NCBI GenBank assembly: GCA_020073565.1
Contig: JAIQEY010000003.1
Location: 62,001-126,000, forward strand
Source: Terriglobia bacterium
Lineage (GTDB): Bacteria > Acidobacteriota > Terriglobia > Terriglobales > Acidobacteriaceae
DNA: 64,000 bases
Reading direction: 5' to 3'
Made by a program: the position numbers and the translations under genes. Shown in pieces: positions 45,579 through 54,433 of this stretch (position 1 is the stretch's first letter; every line of letters begins with the position of its first letter). Under the pieces are notes generated by a model. It saw only the letters and a program-made list of their open reading frames with translations, searched no databases and had not been told where the DNA came from.

Positions 45579-45911
45579 TCAATCCTTGCCAGCGGCGGCT
45601 CTCTTTACGTCCTCGAACTGGCTGATTTCGACGGTTACTTCCGGGAACTTGGCGGTGATTTTGAGTTCTCCGCCCATGGCTTTGACAAGATCCTGAAGCG
45701 TGCTCACGTACATATCCGCACGGCGTTCGAGTTTGGATACGGCGGCCTGGTTGACGCCGAGAATTTTGGCGAGATGCACTTGCGTCATCTCGCGGGCTTG
45801 GCGGAGTTCGTCCAGAGCCATGCCGGAACGATACCTGGCTGCCAGCTGACGGGAACGTTGCTGGGCTGCGGGGGACATCTTGGCGCGGAGTGAGTTGAAG
45901 TTCTTGGGCAC
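45579..45911 (-). CDS. XRE-family helix-turn-helix regulator, HigA-like, apparently orphan
   Basis: 110-residue DNA-binding protein. The helix-turn-helix is ELRQAREMTQVHLAKILGV then NQAAVSKLERRAD (about residues 35-68), followed by LQDLVKAMGGELKI, the strand typical of HigA/MqsA-type antitoxins. GTG 45911 starts the frame. No RelE/HigB-like toxin frame is found on either side, so it seems to lack its partner. A perfect inverted repeat in its own promoter (45920-45941) suggests autoregulation. Right edge of the accessory island. Confidence 0.82.
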   Translation of the reverse strand: MPKNFNSLRAKMSPAAQQRSRQLAARYRSGMALDELRQAREMTQVHLAKILGVNQAAVSKLERRADMYVSTLQDLVKAMGGELKITAKFPEVTVEISQFEDVKRAAAGKD

Positions 45912-45919
45912 CGTGACAT

Positions 45920-45948
45920 ACTATTCCATCGACGGAATAGTCTGTCAA
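45920..45948 (-). promoter_or_regulatory. Promoter with internal operator of the XRE gene
   Basis: Minus-strand TTGACA (45948-45943), 17-base spacer, AATAGT (45925-45920). The perfect inverted repeat ACTATTCC-ATCGAC-GGAATAGT (45920-45941) covers the spacer and -10, an ideal place for autorepression. Predicted transcription start near 45913 is only 2 bases from the GTG, implying a leaderless mRNA. Confidence 0.6.
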
Positions 45949-46100
45949 GGGAATAGGGCGGAATTGGGTTGACATCATCGCCCTCGCCGACACTCATCTC
46001 GCCGGGGTCGTGGCGGGAGTAGGGGTCCTTCGACTCCGCAGGACGATTCGCTTCGCTCTTCGTCCTGCTCCGCTCAGGATGACAGGATGTAGATTTCGAT

Positions 46101-47768
46101 TCAGCTTGCTACCTGTTTGCTTTGAAGCTTGGGCAAGTAGCGGTCCAGCAGCGTTTGCTGCCAGCCCACCCACAGGCGGGAGGGAAAAAGCAGCGCGCTG
46201 CATTGGAGCGTGATCCAGTCTTTGGTGCGCAGAGGCGACTGGTAGGCCGCGCGGTTGCGGAGCCAATGCTGGGCTACGTGGCGCGCGATGGTGAGGCCCA
46301 TGCCTTCGTCGGAGCCTCCGATATCGCCCAGGATTCCGTCGAGCGTGAACATCACCTTGGACAACATGATCAGCGACGCGGGGAACTTGATGCCCTTCAT
46401 CGCGATCCGTTCCAGCAGGCGCATCGCATCCACGCCGCTGGGCAGACGCGCCGCCGGCAGTTCGCCGAGAAAGCGAGTGACTAACTCGCGGATCATCTTG
46501 CCCTGCGGTGAGGTGCTGCGAATGCGATTCTGGCTTAATGCCAGGACCGCGTTCGAGGTCCCGACCGGGTCGCGCAAGGCTACCATCAGAAACAGAAGCG
46601 CGAGTTGGCGGCGCTGATCGCGGCTTAAGCGCTCTCTGAGAGCCCAGTCGATAATGGTCAGTTCGCCGGTGCGATTGTTGTAGAGCAGATTGCCGGCATG
46701 CGGATCGCCGTGAAATACGGCATTGTCCTGCGCCGCCAGCAGAGGGACAGCGACCAGCGCTTCGATGAGCTGCTCGGAAACTTTGCGGCGGCGCTCAGCC
46801 GGCAGGCGCGCGGCGGCGTTGGTCACCTTGATGCCACGCTCCTCGGTGAGCGCGGTGATCCGGGGCGTACACAGTGGCTGAATCAGCCGCGGCACGCGGA
46901 CGCCGGGCATTTTCTGATAGAGAGTCCAGGCTTCGACTAGCGTCTTCTGCTCGCGGGCGAAGTTGACTTCGTGCTGCAGCAGGCGACGGACTTTCTTGAA
47001 CGTGTCGGGCAGAACTTCAGCAGGAAATCCATACGAGTGGCGCCGGTCGCTGAAGTACTGCGCGAGGCCCTGTAGGTAGTCCATGTCCTCGGCAAAGTAT
47101 TCGGGGATGTGCGGCTTCAGGACTTTGAAGACTCCGCGTTCACGGCGTCGGGTGTCGGGATCCTGCCAGGTGAAGCGCACGACCGCACTGACGCTGGCCT
47201 CGGAGAGGATGAATGGCGCGATCTGAACGGCGTAGGTCTCGAGCCGCGCACCCAGTTCTTGATGAATGAGAGCTTGTATTTCTTCGGGCTGGACATCGCG
47301 AATTCCATTTTCCAGCCGAGCTAGCGCGGTTCGCAGAGCGGGACGGAGATGCTGGTTGCGTGCGATTACCTGCCCCAGTTTCTGCAGGCCGGGCACTTTG
47401 GCAATCAAGCGCAGCAAACGCGCTTCGGGTGTTGTGTCGGCAGGTAGCTCGATTTGCTCCAGGAGTTTCGGGGCCAGGCGCGCGGGGGACAACCGCGTGA
47501 CCACGAACATCATGGCATCGCGCACCGGTGGACGCCACTTCAGGTACGCTGCCGGAACCAGTCGATCTACCGGAACAATGCCGTCGACAATCCATCGCGC
47601 CATCGCATCGCGCATGGATTGCCCGGTGGGACTTCGCAACACGCCTTCAATGGCGGTGATCCGCTCGGCGGAGGTGGCGCCCTGGGGCAGGAAGTTGGCG
47701 AGGGCGGCGCGCAACTGTTCCGGCGGGAGCTGGCGCAATCCCGCTTCGATGACGGACGCATCCAGCAT
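46101..47768 (-). CDS. AarF/UbiB-family atypical kinase
   Basis: 555-residue member of the ABC1/ADCK/UbiB family, ATPases or kinases that support quinone and membrane-lipid metabolism. The KxGQ motif is KLGQ at 130-133; the ATP-binding Lys is in GVFKVLKP near 215; EVNFAREQ follows; the catalytic loop is FHGDPHAGN near 352-360 and the metal motif IDWA replaces DFG at about 373. ATG 47768 is used because the longer frame to 47882 is translated from an intergenic palindromic repeat (SSPALQRWGK). One or two C-terminal hydrophobic segments may anchor it. 227 bases separate it from the TPR gene upstream. Confidence 0.87.
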   Translation of the reverse strand: MLDASVIEAGLRQLPPEQLRAALANFLPQGATSAERITAIEGVLRSPTGQSMRDAMARWIVDGIVPVDRLVPAAYLKWRPPVRDAMMFVVTRLSPARLAPKLLEQIELPADTTPEARLLRLIAKVPGLQKLGQVIARNQHLRPALRTALARLENGIRDVQPEEIQALIHQELGARLETYAVQIAPFILSEASVSAVVRFTWQDPDTRRRERGVFKVLKPHIPEYFAEDMDYLQGLAQYFSDRRHSYGFPAEVLPDTFKKVRRLLQHEVNFAREQKTLVEAWTLYQKMPGVRVPRLIQPLCTPRITALTEERGIKVTNAAARLPAERRRKVSEQLIEALVAVPLLAAQDNAVFHGDPHAGNLLYNNRTGELTIIDWALRERLSRDQRRQLALLFLMVALRDPVGTSNAVLALSQNRIRSTSPQGKMIRELVTRFLGELPAARLPSGVDAMRLLERIAMKGIKFPASLIMLSKVMFTLDGILGDIGGSDEGMGLTIARHVAQHWLRNRAAYQSPLRTKDWITLQCSALLFPSRLWVGWQQTLLDRYLPKLQSKQVAS

Positions 47769-47799
47769 GGGGGCTAAAATCCCTGGGTGGAGGTCATTT

Positions 47800-47895
47800 T
47801 CCGAATTCGATCGTCCCTCCGGGACTTGAATCATTGGTTCCGCTTTTCCCCAGCGCTGAAGCGCTGGGCTACTTTCGATCACCCCGCTGGGGCTG
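47800..47895. repeat. Dispersed palindromic repeat, copy 3
   Basis: GTCCCTCCGGGACTTGAATCAT, then CCCAGCGCTGAAGCGCTGGGCT (about 47849-47870), then ATCACCCCGCTGGGGCTGG. Same three-hairpin order as copies at 51.3 and 59.6 kb. Confidence 0.8.
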
Positions 47896-47994
47896 GATTC
47901 TGCGGTGATTCGGTTCCGTCACCGATCTATCGAACAGAACGGCTCAGTCCAAACGATAGCGCCTCTGGCACTGGCTCCGCAGTGACTACTGTCA

Positions 47995-49716
47995 CTATTT
48001 CGGACGCGGCTTGCTGCGTCCGACTCGGCTTAGAATGCGACGAACTTTCTTTGGGGACATCGAGAGGCGGGTCGCCACGCGCGACACTTTGCGGCCCTCC
48101 CGCTCCCAGACTTTGGGAATAATCAGTTCGGCGAATTCTTCGGTGATCTGCTGGAAAGTTTTGTCGCCGACCGAGCCTTGCGACCACGCGCGCAGCGTCG
48201 GGTTCACGCTGCCGCCGCGCAGTGCTTTGGCCTTCAGCGTCTCGAGATCTTCCCAGCTGCTATCGGCATGGTCGCCCCTGGAAAGTGTGAGAGCCTGGTC
48301 ATAACAGCGGCGCGCCGATTCGGGATCGTCGAAAAAGCGATTGCAGTACGTCAAGCCTTGCCAGACGTAGGCGTTGGCGAGCAGACGGCGGTTCTGCGTA
48401 TGTTTTGCCAGCTCGATGGCTTCCTGGGCGCAGTCTTGTGCGAGGCGGGCGTGGCTGCCGGGCTCGGTGCTCTCGCCGATCCCTTCTTCCACGCGGGCAT
48501 TTTCGATCATGCAGTGCAGCAACCGGGCCCGCGCCATCAGAATGTAGTCCCGCCTCTCTTCTGCGAGACGAAAAGCGGTCTGCGCCTCGGCGTCGGCTTT
48601 CTCCAGATCTCCGTTATCCAGGTGGAGATAGCCGTAGTTCAAGTGCACGCTGCCCAATCCGTGGTGATTTCCGTACTGCTGGTAGATGGCTGCAGCCTCA
48701 CCCAGATCGGCCAGCGCCTCTTGCCGAAGCTGCTCAAAACGATTGCGATACAGTAGCTTGCGATCGCCGTTGCTGGCGCGGCCGCGGGTGGCAGCCTTGC
48801 GGCGGCGGGCCGCGTCGGTATCGATCTTGCGGCGCAGTTGCAATGCGATCAGGCGCTTCACGTTCGCCATATTGTTGAGAGAGCGCGCTATGTTCCGATG
48901 CCGCGGATCAAGTTTCTTGTACTGCTCGATGGCCGCGGTAAAGTTGTCGATGGCGTGCTGAAAGCGCCGCTGACGACCGGCAATTCGACCGTAGGATGAA
49001 TGGATGTTGCCCAGCGTCAGATAGTCGTCGGTCTTACTCAGGATCGCCTCGGCTTCTTTCAAGATATCCACGGCTTGCTCCGCGTCCCCTTTTTGAAACC
49101 AGAGCCAGCTCTCGAGCACTCGCATGACGGCCGCCATAGGCGCGTGGCCTAGTTCTGAGGCCAGGGTTCTGCCCTTCTCCGCGAAGGCTAGAGCCTGATC
49201 GTACTCTCCCTTCATGCGCAGGCAGCGGCCCTTCCAGAAATTCGCGATGGCTAGTAGTTCCTTATCGGCGGTTTCCTGCTCAAGTCCCAGAACAAAATCA
49301 AAGTGCTGGATGGCCTCGTCTTTCGACTCCCCCGACATCGCTACCATTCCCTCGGCCATGCGCAGGTGCAGATAGTCGTGCAAGGGTAAGCGCCCGCGAA
49401 CGGGCTGGGAGAAGCGGGCGACGATGTCCTTGACCAGTCCCGCCCGCTGAAAGCCGATGTCGACCCACTGGGCGAGATAGCCGGCGAAGAGGCCGGCATT
49501 CTTTCTTTCAGGGTTGAACGAGGTCAGGAGATGGCGATGTTCTTCCAGGCGTGCCATGCCGCGGCCCACGCGGCGGCAGACCAAGTCTTCCTTCAGTTGT
49601 GCGAGAAACTCATCCGAGATCTCGGCGGAAGTGTTGGTCATCATCATCTCGCCGTCCGGCCGGGCGTGCGCGCCCGGCGCTCCATTAGCAAGGCTTACGT
49701 TTGTCAATGCAATCAT
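47995..49716 (-). CDS. TPR-repeat protein with C-terminal helix-turn-helix
   Basis: 573-residue cytoplasmic protein, probably a regulator. About residues 90-460 consist of tetratricopeptide-like helices (ELLAIANFWKGRCLRMKGEYDQAL; GSVHLNYGYLHLDNGDLEKA; ANAYVWQGLTYCNRFFDDPESA). The C-terminal 70 residues (ITEEFAELIIPKVWEREGRKVSRVATRLSMSPKKVRRIL, read in parts) look like a Fis-type helix-turn-helix. ATG 49716 behind AGGTGG is preferred; three consecutive ATG codons at 49647-49641 are alternatives. It is divergent from isocitrate lyase (125 bases between starts), so it may regulate aceA or itself; this is inference from position. Confidence 0.75.
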   Translation of the reverse strand: MIALTNVSLANGAPGAHARPDGEMMMTNTSAEISDEFLAQLKEDLVCRRVGRGMARLEEHRHLLTSFNPERKNAGLFAGYLAQWVDIGFQRAGLVKDIVARFSQPVRGRLPLHDYLHLRMAEGMVAMSGESKDEAIQHFDFVLGLEQETADKELLAIANFWKGRCLRMKGEYDQALAFAEKGRTLASELGHAPMAAVMRVLESWLWFQKGDAEQAVDILKEAEAILSKTDDYLTLGNIHSSYGRIAGRQRRFQHAIDNFTAAIEQYKKLDPRHRNIARSLNNMANVKRLIALQLRRKIDTDAARRRKAATRGRASNGDRKLLYRNRFEQLRQEALADLGEAAAIYQQYGNHHGLGSVHLNYGYLHLDNGDLEKADAEAQTAFRLAEERRDYILMARARLLHCMIENARVEEGIGESTEPGSHARLAQDCAQEAIELAKHTQNRRLLANAYVWQGLTYCNRFFDDPESARRCYDQALTLSRGDHADSSWEDLETLKAKALRGGSVNPTLRAWSQGSVGDKTFQQITEEFAELIIPKVWEREGRKVSRVATRLSMSPKKVRRILSRVGRSKPRPK

Positions 49717-49841
49717 ATGCCACCTGCCCACTGCCCTACTAGGACAAAAAGGACTAGTTGACCGATATGGATGACCCGGTTTGCCACCATGCGCCTGCCA
49801 TGGGTTTACTGGTATCCGTACGAACGGAGGACCGATCCCAC

Positions 49842-51248
49842 ATGCGCAACTTATCCACCTCAGAGATGACCTGGAACTGGCAATCCGACCCCCGCTGGAA
49901 CGGCGTGCAGCGGCCCTACAGCAGCGCAGACGTCATTAAATTGCGGGGCTCGATCCAGGTCGAACATACACTCGCGCGTCTGGGCGCGGAACGTCTCTGG
50001 TGGCTCTTGCATCACGAATCGTATGTGCCGGCGCTCGGCGCCCTCACCGGCAATCAGGCAGTCCAGCAAGTCCAGGCGGGGTTGAAGGCCATCTATCTGA
50101 GCGGTTGGCAGGTCGCAGCCGACGCCAATGACGCCGGTCATATGTATCCCGACCAGAGCCTGTACCCGGCCGACAGCGTTCCCAACGTGGTTCGCAAGAT
50201 TAACAACGCGCTGATGCGCGCCGACCAGATCCATCACATGGACGGAAAGAGCGACACCTATTGGTTCGCTCCCATCGTAGCCGACGCCGAAGCTGGATTC
50301 GGGGGCACTCTGAATGCTTTTGAATTGATGAAGGCGATGATCGAAGCGGGTGCGTCGTGCGTACACTTTGAAGACCAGCTTTCCTCGGCGAAGAAGTGCG
50401 GACACCTCGGCGGAAAGGTTCTCGTCCCAACCTCAGAAGCCATCCAGAAGTTGGTGGCGGCCCGGCTGGCCGCGGACGTGCTCGGCGTGCCCACACTCAT
50501 CATGGCCCGCACGGACGCCGATAGCGCACACCTGCTGACTAGCGACATTGATCCGCGCGACCGTGAATTCCTCACCGGCAAAAGAACCACCGAAGGCTTC
50601 TTCTGCATTCACGGCGGACTGGAGTCAGCCATCGCACGCGCTCTTTCTTATGCGCCCTACGCCGACCTGATCTGGTGCGAGACATCACATCCCGATCTGA
50701 ACGAAGCACGCCTGTTCGCCGAGGCGGTGCATGCCAAGTTTCCGGGCAAGATGCTGGCCTACAACTGTTCGCCGTCGTTCAATTGGAAGAAGAACCTGGA
50801 CGATGCCACCATCGCTCGCTTCCAGTCCGAGTTGGCCAAGATGGGGTACAAGTTCCAGTTCGTGACCCTGGCTGGATTCCATGCCTTGAACCTGAGCATG
50901 TTCGAACTGGCGCGTGGTTACAAGCTCGCCGGCATGACGGCGTACTCCAGGCTGCAAGAGAAAGAATTCAGCCGCGAGACCCAGCACGGCTACGAGGCAG
51001 TGAAGCACCAGCGCTTCGTGGGTACTGGCTACTTCGACGCGCTCACGCAGGTGATCGCTAGTGGAGCTTCATCGGTGACGGCGCTTGCGGGGTCGACCGA
51101 AGCCGAGCAGTTTGCTGAAATGAAGCTGCAGGTGCGGCCGCAACACGGTCCGGACGCAGCGTGTCAGCCGATCTTGGGCGAGTGCCCGTCTAGCCTCGTT
51201 TCGGAGATTATGGGTCCCGAAGAAATGCTTCTCCCCTCTGGGGACTAG
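49842..51248 (+). CDS. aceA: Isocitrate lyase
   Basis: 468-residue first enzyme of the glyoxylate bypass, splitting isocitrate to glyoxylate and succinate, which allows growth on acetyl-CoA from fatty acids. The catalytic loop KKCGHLGGK carries Cys186; [20 protein letters not shown] and [10 protein letters not shown] are further family hallmarks. ATG 49842 is chosen; it follows GGAGG by 11 bases, whereas the longer frame to 49758 shows no homology-like start. The protein is slightly longer than E. coli AceA (434). No malate synthase is in the window. Its presence fits the lipid-oxidation genes at 10-20 kb. Confidence 0.95.
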   Translation: MRNLSTSEMTWNWQSDPRWNGVQRPYSSADVIKLRGSIQVEHTLARLGAERLWWLLHHESYVPALGALTGNQAVQQVQAGLKAIYLSGWQVAADANDAGHMYPDQSLYPADSVPNVVRKINNALMRADQIHHMDGKSDTYWFAPIVADAEAGFGGTLNAFELMKAMIEAGASCVHFEDQLSSAKKCGHLGGKVLVPTSEAIQKLVAARLAADVLGVPTLIMARTDADSAHLLTSDIDPRDREFLTGKRTTEGFFCIHGGLESAIARALSYAPYADLIWCETSHPDLNEARLFAEAVHAKFPGKMLAYNCSPSFNWKKNLDDATIARFQSELAKMGYKFQFVTLAGFHALNLSMFELARGYKLAGMTAYSRLQEKEFSRETQHGYEAVKHQRFVGTGYFDALTQVIASGASSVTALAGSTEAEQFAEMKLQVRPQHGPDAACQPILGECPSSLVSEIMGPEEMLLPSGD

Positions 51249-51307
51249 AGTTGTGGTAGGTGATGAAAAGCCGGGCGGGGGACGCCCGGCTTTTCATTTG
51301 TGCGAAA

Positions 51308-51410
51308 CACTGGGTCGTCCCTCCGGGACTTGAATCATTTCTTCCCCATTCCCCAGCGCTGAAGCGCTGGGCTAAGTTTGGTCGCCCCTCCGGGGCTGGA
51401 TTTCTGCGGT
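51308..51410. repeat. Dispersed palindromic repeat, copy 4
   Basis: CGTCCCTCCGGGACTTGAATCAT, CCCCAGCGCTGAAGCGCTGGGCT and GTCGCCCCTCCGGGGCTGG, matching copies at 47.8 and 59.6 kb almost base for base. Lies 3' of aceA, directly after a CGGGCGGGGGACGCCCGG hairpin (around 51271-51290) that may terminate aceA. Confidence 0.8.
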
Positions 51411-51483
51411 TGCGCTTCCACCGATCCAACCACTAAGGATTCTCGTAACAGACTCGAAAAAAGCAGGGACCTTATTTCCCAGC

Positions 51484-51612
51484 GCTGAACAGGTTGCGGA
51501 AAAACTCTTTCGCGACCGATATCTTGACCTCAGCGGCTAAAGCCGCCAATGGGACAAAGGTTTTATTGCAGCGCTGAAGCGCTGCGCCACCCAAAATCAA
51601 GTGCAACTTCGA
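51484..51612. repeat. Second repeat type, copy 1 (paired with 60.86 kb)
   Basis: About 120 bases: AAAAACTCTTTCGCGACCG, ATATCTTGACCTCAGCGGC, TAAAGCCGCCAATGG, GCAGCGCTGAAGCGCTGCGCC and ACCCAAAATCAAGTGCAACTT. A close copy with a few changes lies at 60868-60977. No gene is supported in the gap 51249-51688. Confidence 0.8.
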
Positions 51613-51688
51613 AAATCAAGTGCAACTTCTAGTTTCTCCGCAGCCTGTGAAGTCGTGCGCTTCCCAAAACCCGCGCGGATCAGAGGTC

Positions 51689-52345
51689 TTAGGCTTCGAC
51701 GATGTTGTTGCGGATCGCGTAACGGACCAAATCGCTGAGGGAATGCAGCTTCAGCTTGTCCATGACCTTCGCGCGGTGATTCTCCACCGTCCGTGTACTG
51801 ATGTTCAGTGCGGCGGCGACTTCTTTGTTGCTGCGGCCCTCGGCCAGCAGTTGCACAATCTCGCGCTCTCGCGGACTGAGACGATCCTTCGGTTTGCGCG
51901 CCGCCCCGGGCCGGCTGGCCTCTCCCCGCAGGTTGTCCAGGATCACGTCGGAAACCGCCGAAGTGAAGAAAGTCCTGCCCTGCAAGAGCGCCTCGACCGC
52001 GGTGATGAGGTCGCGTTCCGCATCGGATTTCAAGACGTAGCCTCTCGCCCCGGCGGTGAGAGTTTTCTTGATCAACTCTTCCGCGGAATGCATGGTGAGG
52101 ATCAGGACGCGGGTTTCTGGTCTGGCCTTGAGGATGAGGGCCGCGGCATCCAGACCGTTCAGGTCAGGCATGCTGATGTCCAGGATAGCCACATCGGGCT
52201 GAAGCTTTATTACCTTGTCGACGGCTTCCCTGCCATTACTTTCTTCGCTGACAATCTTCCACCCCGGCCGGGCCTCGAGTAAGGCGCGAAGACCACGACG
52301 AACGAGCGCATGATCATCCGCAATCAATATCGAAGCCGTGCCCAT
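51689..52345 (-). CDS. NarL/FixJ-family response regulator
   Basis: 218-residue transcriptional regulator. Receiver domain: ILIADDHALVRRGL at the start, phosphoryl Asp in DVAILDISMPDLNG, Thr/Lys in LILTMHS and YVLKSD. LuxR-type helix-turn-helix at the C terminus: LSPREREIVQLLAEGRSNKEVAAALNI, then STRTVENHRAKVMDKL. ATG 52345 follows GGAGG by seven bases; the frame extension to 52363 is not needed. No histidine kinase is adjacent on the same strand; the neighbouring two-component genes are divergent. The 3' side carries repeats only. Confidence 0.93.
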   Translation of the reverse strand: MGTASILIADDHALVRRGLRALLEARPGWKIVSEESNGREAVDKVIKLQPDVAILDISMPDLNGLDAAALILKARPETRVLILTMHSAEELIKKTLTAGARGYVLKSDAERDLITAVEALLQGRTFFTSAVSDVILDNLRGEASRPGAARKPKDRLSPREREIVQLLAEGRSNKEVAAALNISTRTVENHRAKVMDKLKLHSLSDLVRYAIRNNIVEA

Positions 52346-52432
52346 ACCAGAACCTCCGAGCATTCGCCAGAAGCCGGTCGCGGGGTCCCGAATTTGGAAT
52401 CACACACAACCTAATCCGCACGATTTTGATAC

Positions 52433-52456
52433 GAGAGGTATTCTCCACAACCTCTC
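52433..52456. promoter_or_regulatory. Inverted repeat upstream of NtrC-like regulator
   Basis: GAGAGGT-ATTCTCCACA-ACCTCTC. The 15-base string AGGTATTCTCCACAA (52436-52450) recurs exactly at 54194-54208, upstream of the next two-component gene. Candidate binding site. Confidence 0.4.
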
Positions 52457-52600
52457 ATGAGTATTGTTACGGATTCTAATCTGATTCTACTCTTGAAAAA
52501 CTTAGACTGTAGCAGTTTGCGAAAAAGTATCTCGTATTTCATTCCTACACCGCCGGCCCTGCTGCGAACACCGCAGACGGTACCGGAGAACAAGGGCGTA

Positions 52601-54055
52601 ATGTCAATTGAGAAAGATCCACGGATCAAAATGTTGGTGGTGGACGATGTCGCCCAGAACCTGGAACTCGTCCAGGACGCATTAGCCGAAGAGCGAGTCC
52701 AGCTCTTCATGGCGCCCAGCGCTGAAGCCGCGCTGGAGCGGTTTGTGCAGGTGCGCCCGCGGATCGTCTTGTCCGACTTTGTATTACCCGGCATGAACGG
52801 TCTCGAACTCCTCGATCGCGTTCTGGCCAACGACCCGGCAATCGATTTCATTCTCATGACTGGTTACTACTCCACCGAGTCGGCGGTGGACGCGATCCGC
52901 AGGGGCGCTTGCGATTATCTTCCGAAGCCGATCGATGTGCAGAAGCTGAGAACGCGCGTTCGGGCCCTGGTGGCGGAGGCTGATACTCGCCGCGAGACCT
53001 CTCGGCTGGATCAGGACATGATCGAAGCCTACCAATTCGAAGGAATGATCGGGCGGAGTCCGCTGATGCTGGAGGTGTTCACGAAGATCCGCAGGATCGC
53101 CCCGCACTTCCGTTCGGTGCTGCTGACCGGTCCCACGGGTACGGGGAAAGAATTAGTGGCGCGCGCCCTGCACCGGTTGAGCCCGGTCTCCGGCGCCCCG
53201 TTCGCGATCTGCAATTGCTCGGCTCTGGTGGAGAGCCTGGTCGAGAGTGAATTGTTCGGATATGTGCGCGGCGCTTTCACGGGGGCAACGCAGGATCGGC
53301 ATGGCATCTTCGAGTATGCCAACGGCGGCACGGTATTCCTGGATGAAGTGGGTGAGCTATCCTTGTCCGCTCAGGCGAAACTGTTGCGCGTTCTTCAGAG
53401 TCACGAAGTGCAACGGATCGGATCGCCGATTCCGCACAAAGTGGATGTGCGGGTCATTGCCGCCACCCACCGCGATTTGCGAAAAATGGTAGCGCAAGGC
53501 CAGTTTCGAGAAGACTTGTTTTACCGGTTGTCAGTGGTCGAGATTTCGACTCCGCCTTTGGCACAGCGAAAAGAAGATCTTCCCCTGCTGCAAAGACATT
53601 TTCTGGAAAAGTATTCAACTCTGTACGAAAAGCGATTGACCGGAATCACGCGGCGCGCGCAGACGCGGCTGGCCACGCACAGCTGGCCGGGCAACGTGCG
53701 CGAACTGGAGAACGTCATCAGCGGCGGTTGCATTATGGCGATCGGCAATGTCATCGATTTGCAGGATCTGCCGGCATCCTTACGCGCTCCGGCGGCAAGT
53801 ATCGGAAATGATGGGGAAGAGTTTCTGACGCTCGAGGCCATGCAGCAGCGTTACCTGATGCGAGTGCTGGACCAGGTAGGGGGAAACAAGGCCAAGGCGG
53901 CGGAGATCCTGGGCGTAGGCCGAAACACCGTGTACCAGATGCTGAACCGGATGCGCGCCGGATCCCGCGTTTTGGGTCCGAGATCAAAGGCAGAGCCGGA
54001 GTTCTTGCAGGACAGTTCCCATCCGGAAGGGCACGCCAAACGCCACGTCTCCTAG
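52601..54055 (+). CDS. Sigma54-dependent response regulator, NtrC type
   Basis: 484-residue activator. Receiver domain at about 7-120 (VVDDVAQNLELV; phosphoryl Asp in IVLSDFVLPGMNG; PKPID). AAA+ domain at about 145-385 with Walker A GPTGTGKE, the sigma54-contacting loop RGAFTGATQ and Walker B GGTVFLDEVGEL. C-terminal Fis-type helix-turn-helix: NKAKAAEILGVGRNTVYQML. ATG 52601 is used because the receiver then starts at the usual place; the frame to 52457 crosses an inverted repeat. The sensor kinase at 54434, 378 bases downstream on the same strand, is the likely partner. Confidence 0.93.
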   Translation: MSIEKDPRIKMLVVDDVAQNLELVQDALAEERVQLFMAPSAEAALERFVQVRPRIVLSDFVLPGMNGLELLDRVLANDPAIDFILMTGYYSTESAVDAIRRGACDYLPKPIDVQKLRTRVRALVAEADTRRETSRLDQDMIEAYQFEGMIGRSPLMLEVFTKIRRIAPHFRSVLLTGPTGTGKELVARALHRLSPVSGAPFAICNCSALVESLVESELFGYVRGAFTGATQDRHGIFEYANGGTVFLDEVGELSLSAQAKLLRVLQSHEVQRIGSPIPHKVDVRVIAATHRDLRKMVAQGQFREDLFYRLSVVEISTPPLAQRKEDLPLLQRHFLEKYSTLYEKRLTGITRRAQTRLATHSWPGNVRELENVISGGCIMAIGNVIDLQDLPASLRAPAASIGNDGEEFLTLEAMQQRYLMRVLDQVGGNKAKAAEILGVGRNTVYQMLNRMRAGSRVLGPRSKAEPEFLQDSSHPEGHAKRHVS

Positions 54056-54193
54056 GGCGACGACCAAAGTTGTTGAGCAGAAGACCCGCCCCAACCTCGC
54101 TTGCCGTCCTGGCCATTAACGGGCAGGAAGGGCTCGACCCTACTGCCTCTTCTGTAGAGGCGCAAGCCGCTTTGTACGGTCGGACGATCCTAT

Positions 54194-54208
54194 AGGTATT
54201 CTCCACAA
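54194..54208. promoter_or_regulatory. Second copy of 15-base upstream motif
   Basis: AGGTATTCTCCACAA, identical to 52436-52450, 226 bases before the hybrid kinase start. The rest of the gap 54056-54433 contains no recognised gene. Confidence 0.35.
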
Positions 54209-54433
54209 GGGCCGCTAAGCAGTATTGCAGATTGACAACCCGATTTCAGTGACTGAGAGTTAGGAAAGAGCGGACGACGTACCAACCCAAGACGCAGCTC
54301 TCCCCCGAGCAAGACTTGGGCGTCCGCTTGAAAGCACTTCGTGAGCTGGAATGGACCTCCAGCATGCAGTTCTCTCTTGCCTGATGCTTGCTCCTTACTG
54401 CTGCAAGTGCCCTACGCCAGCCAGAGGTTCGAA

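Noticed and set aside
45502..45993. Frame overlapping the XRE gene as a possible toxin partner
   Set aside because: It is an out-of-frame shadow of the XRE gene with no RelE/HigB-like motif; the real frame has a clear helix-turn-helix.
47769..47882. N-terminal extension of the AarF-like protein
   Set aside because: The extra 38 residues are a translation of the dispersed palindromic repeat; the family-like sequence starts after 47768.
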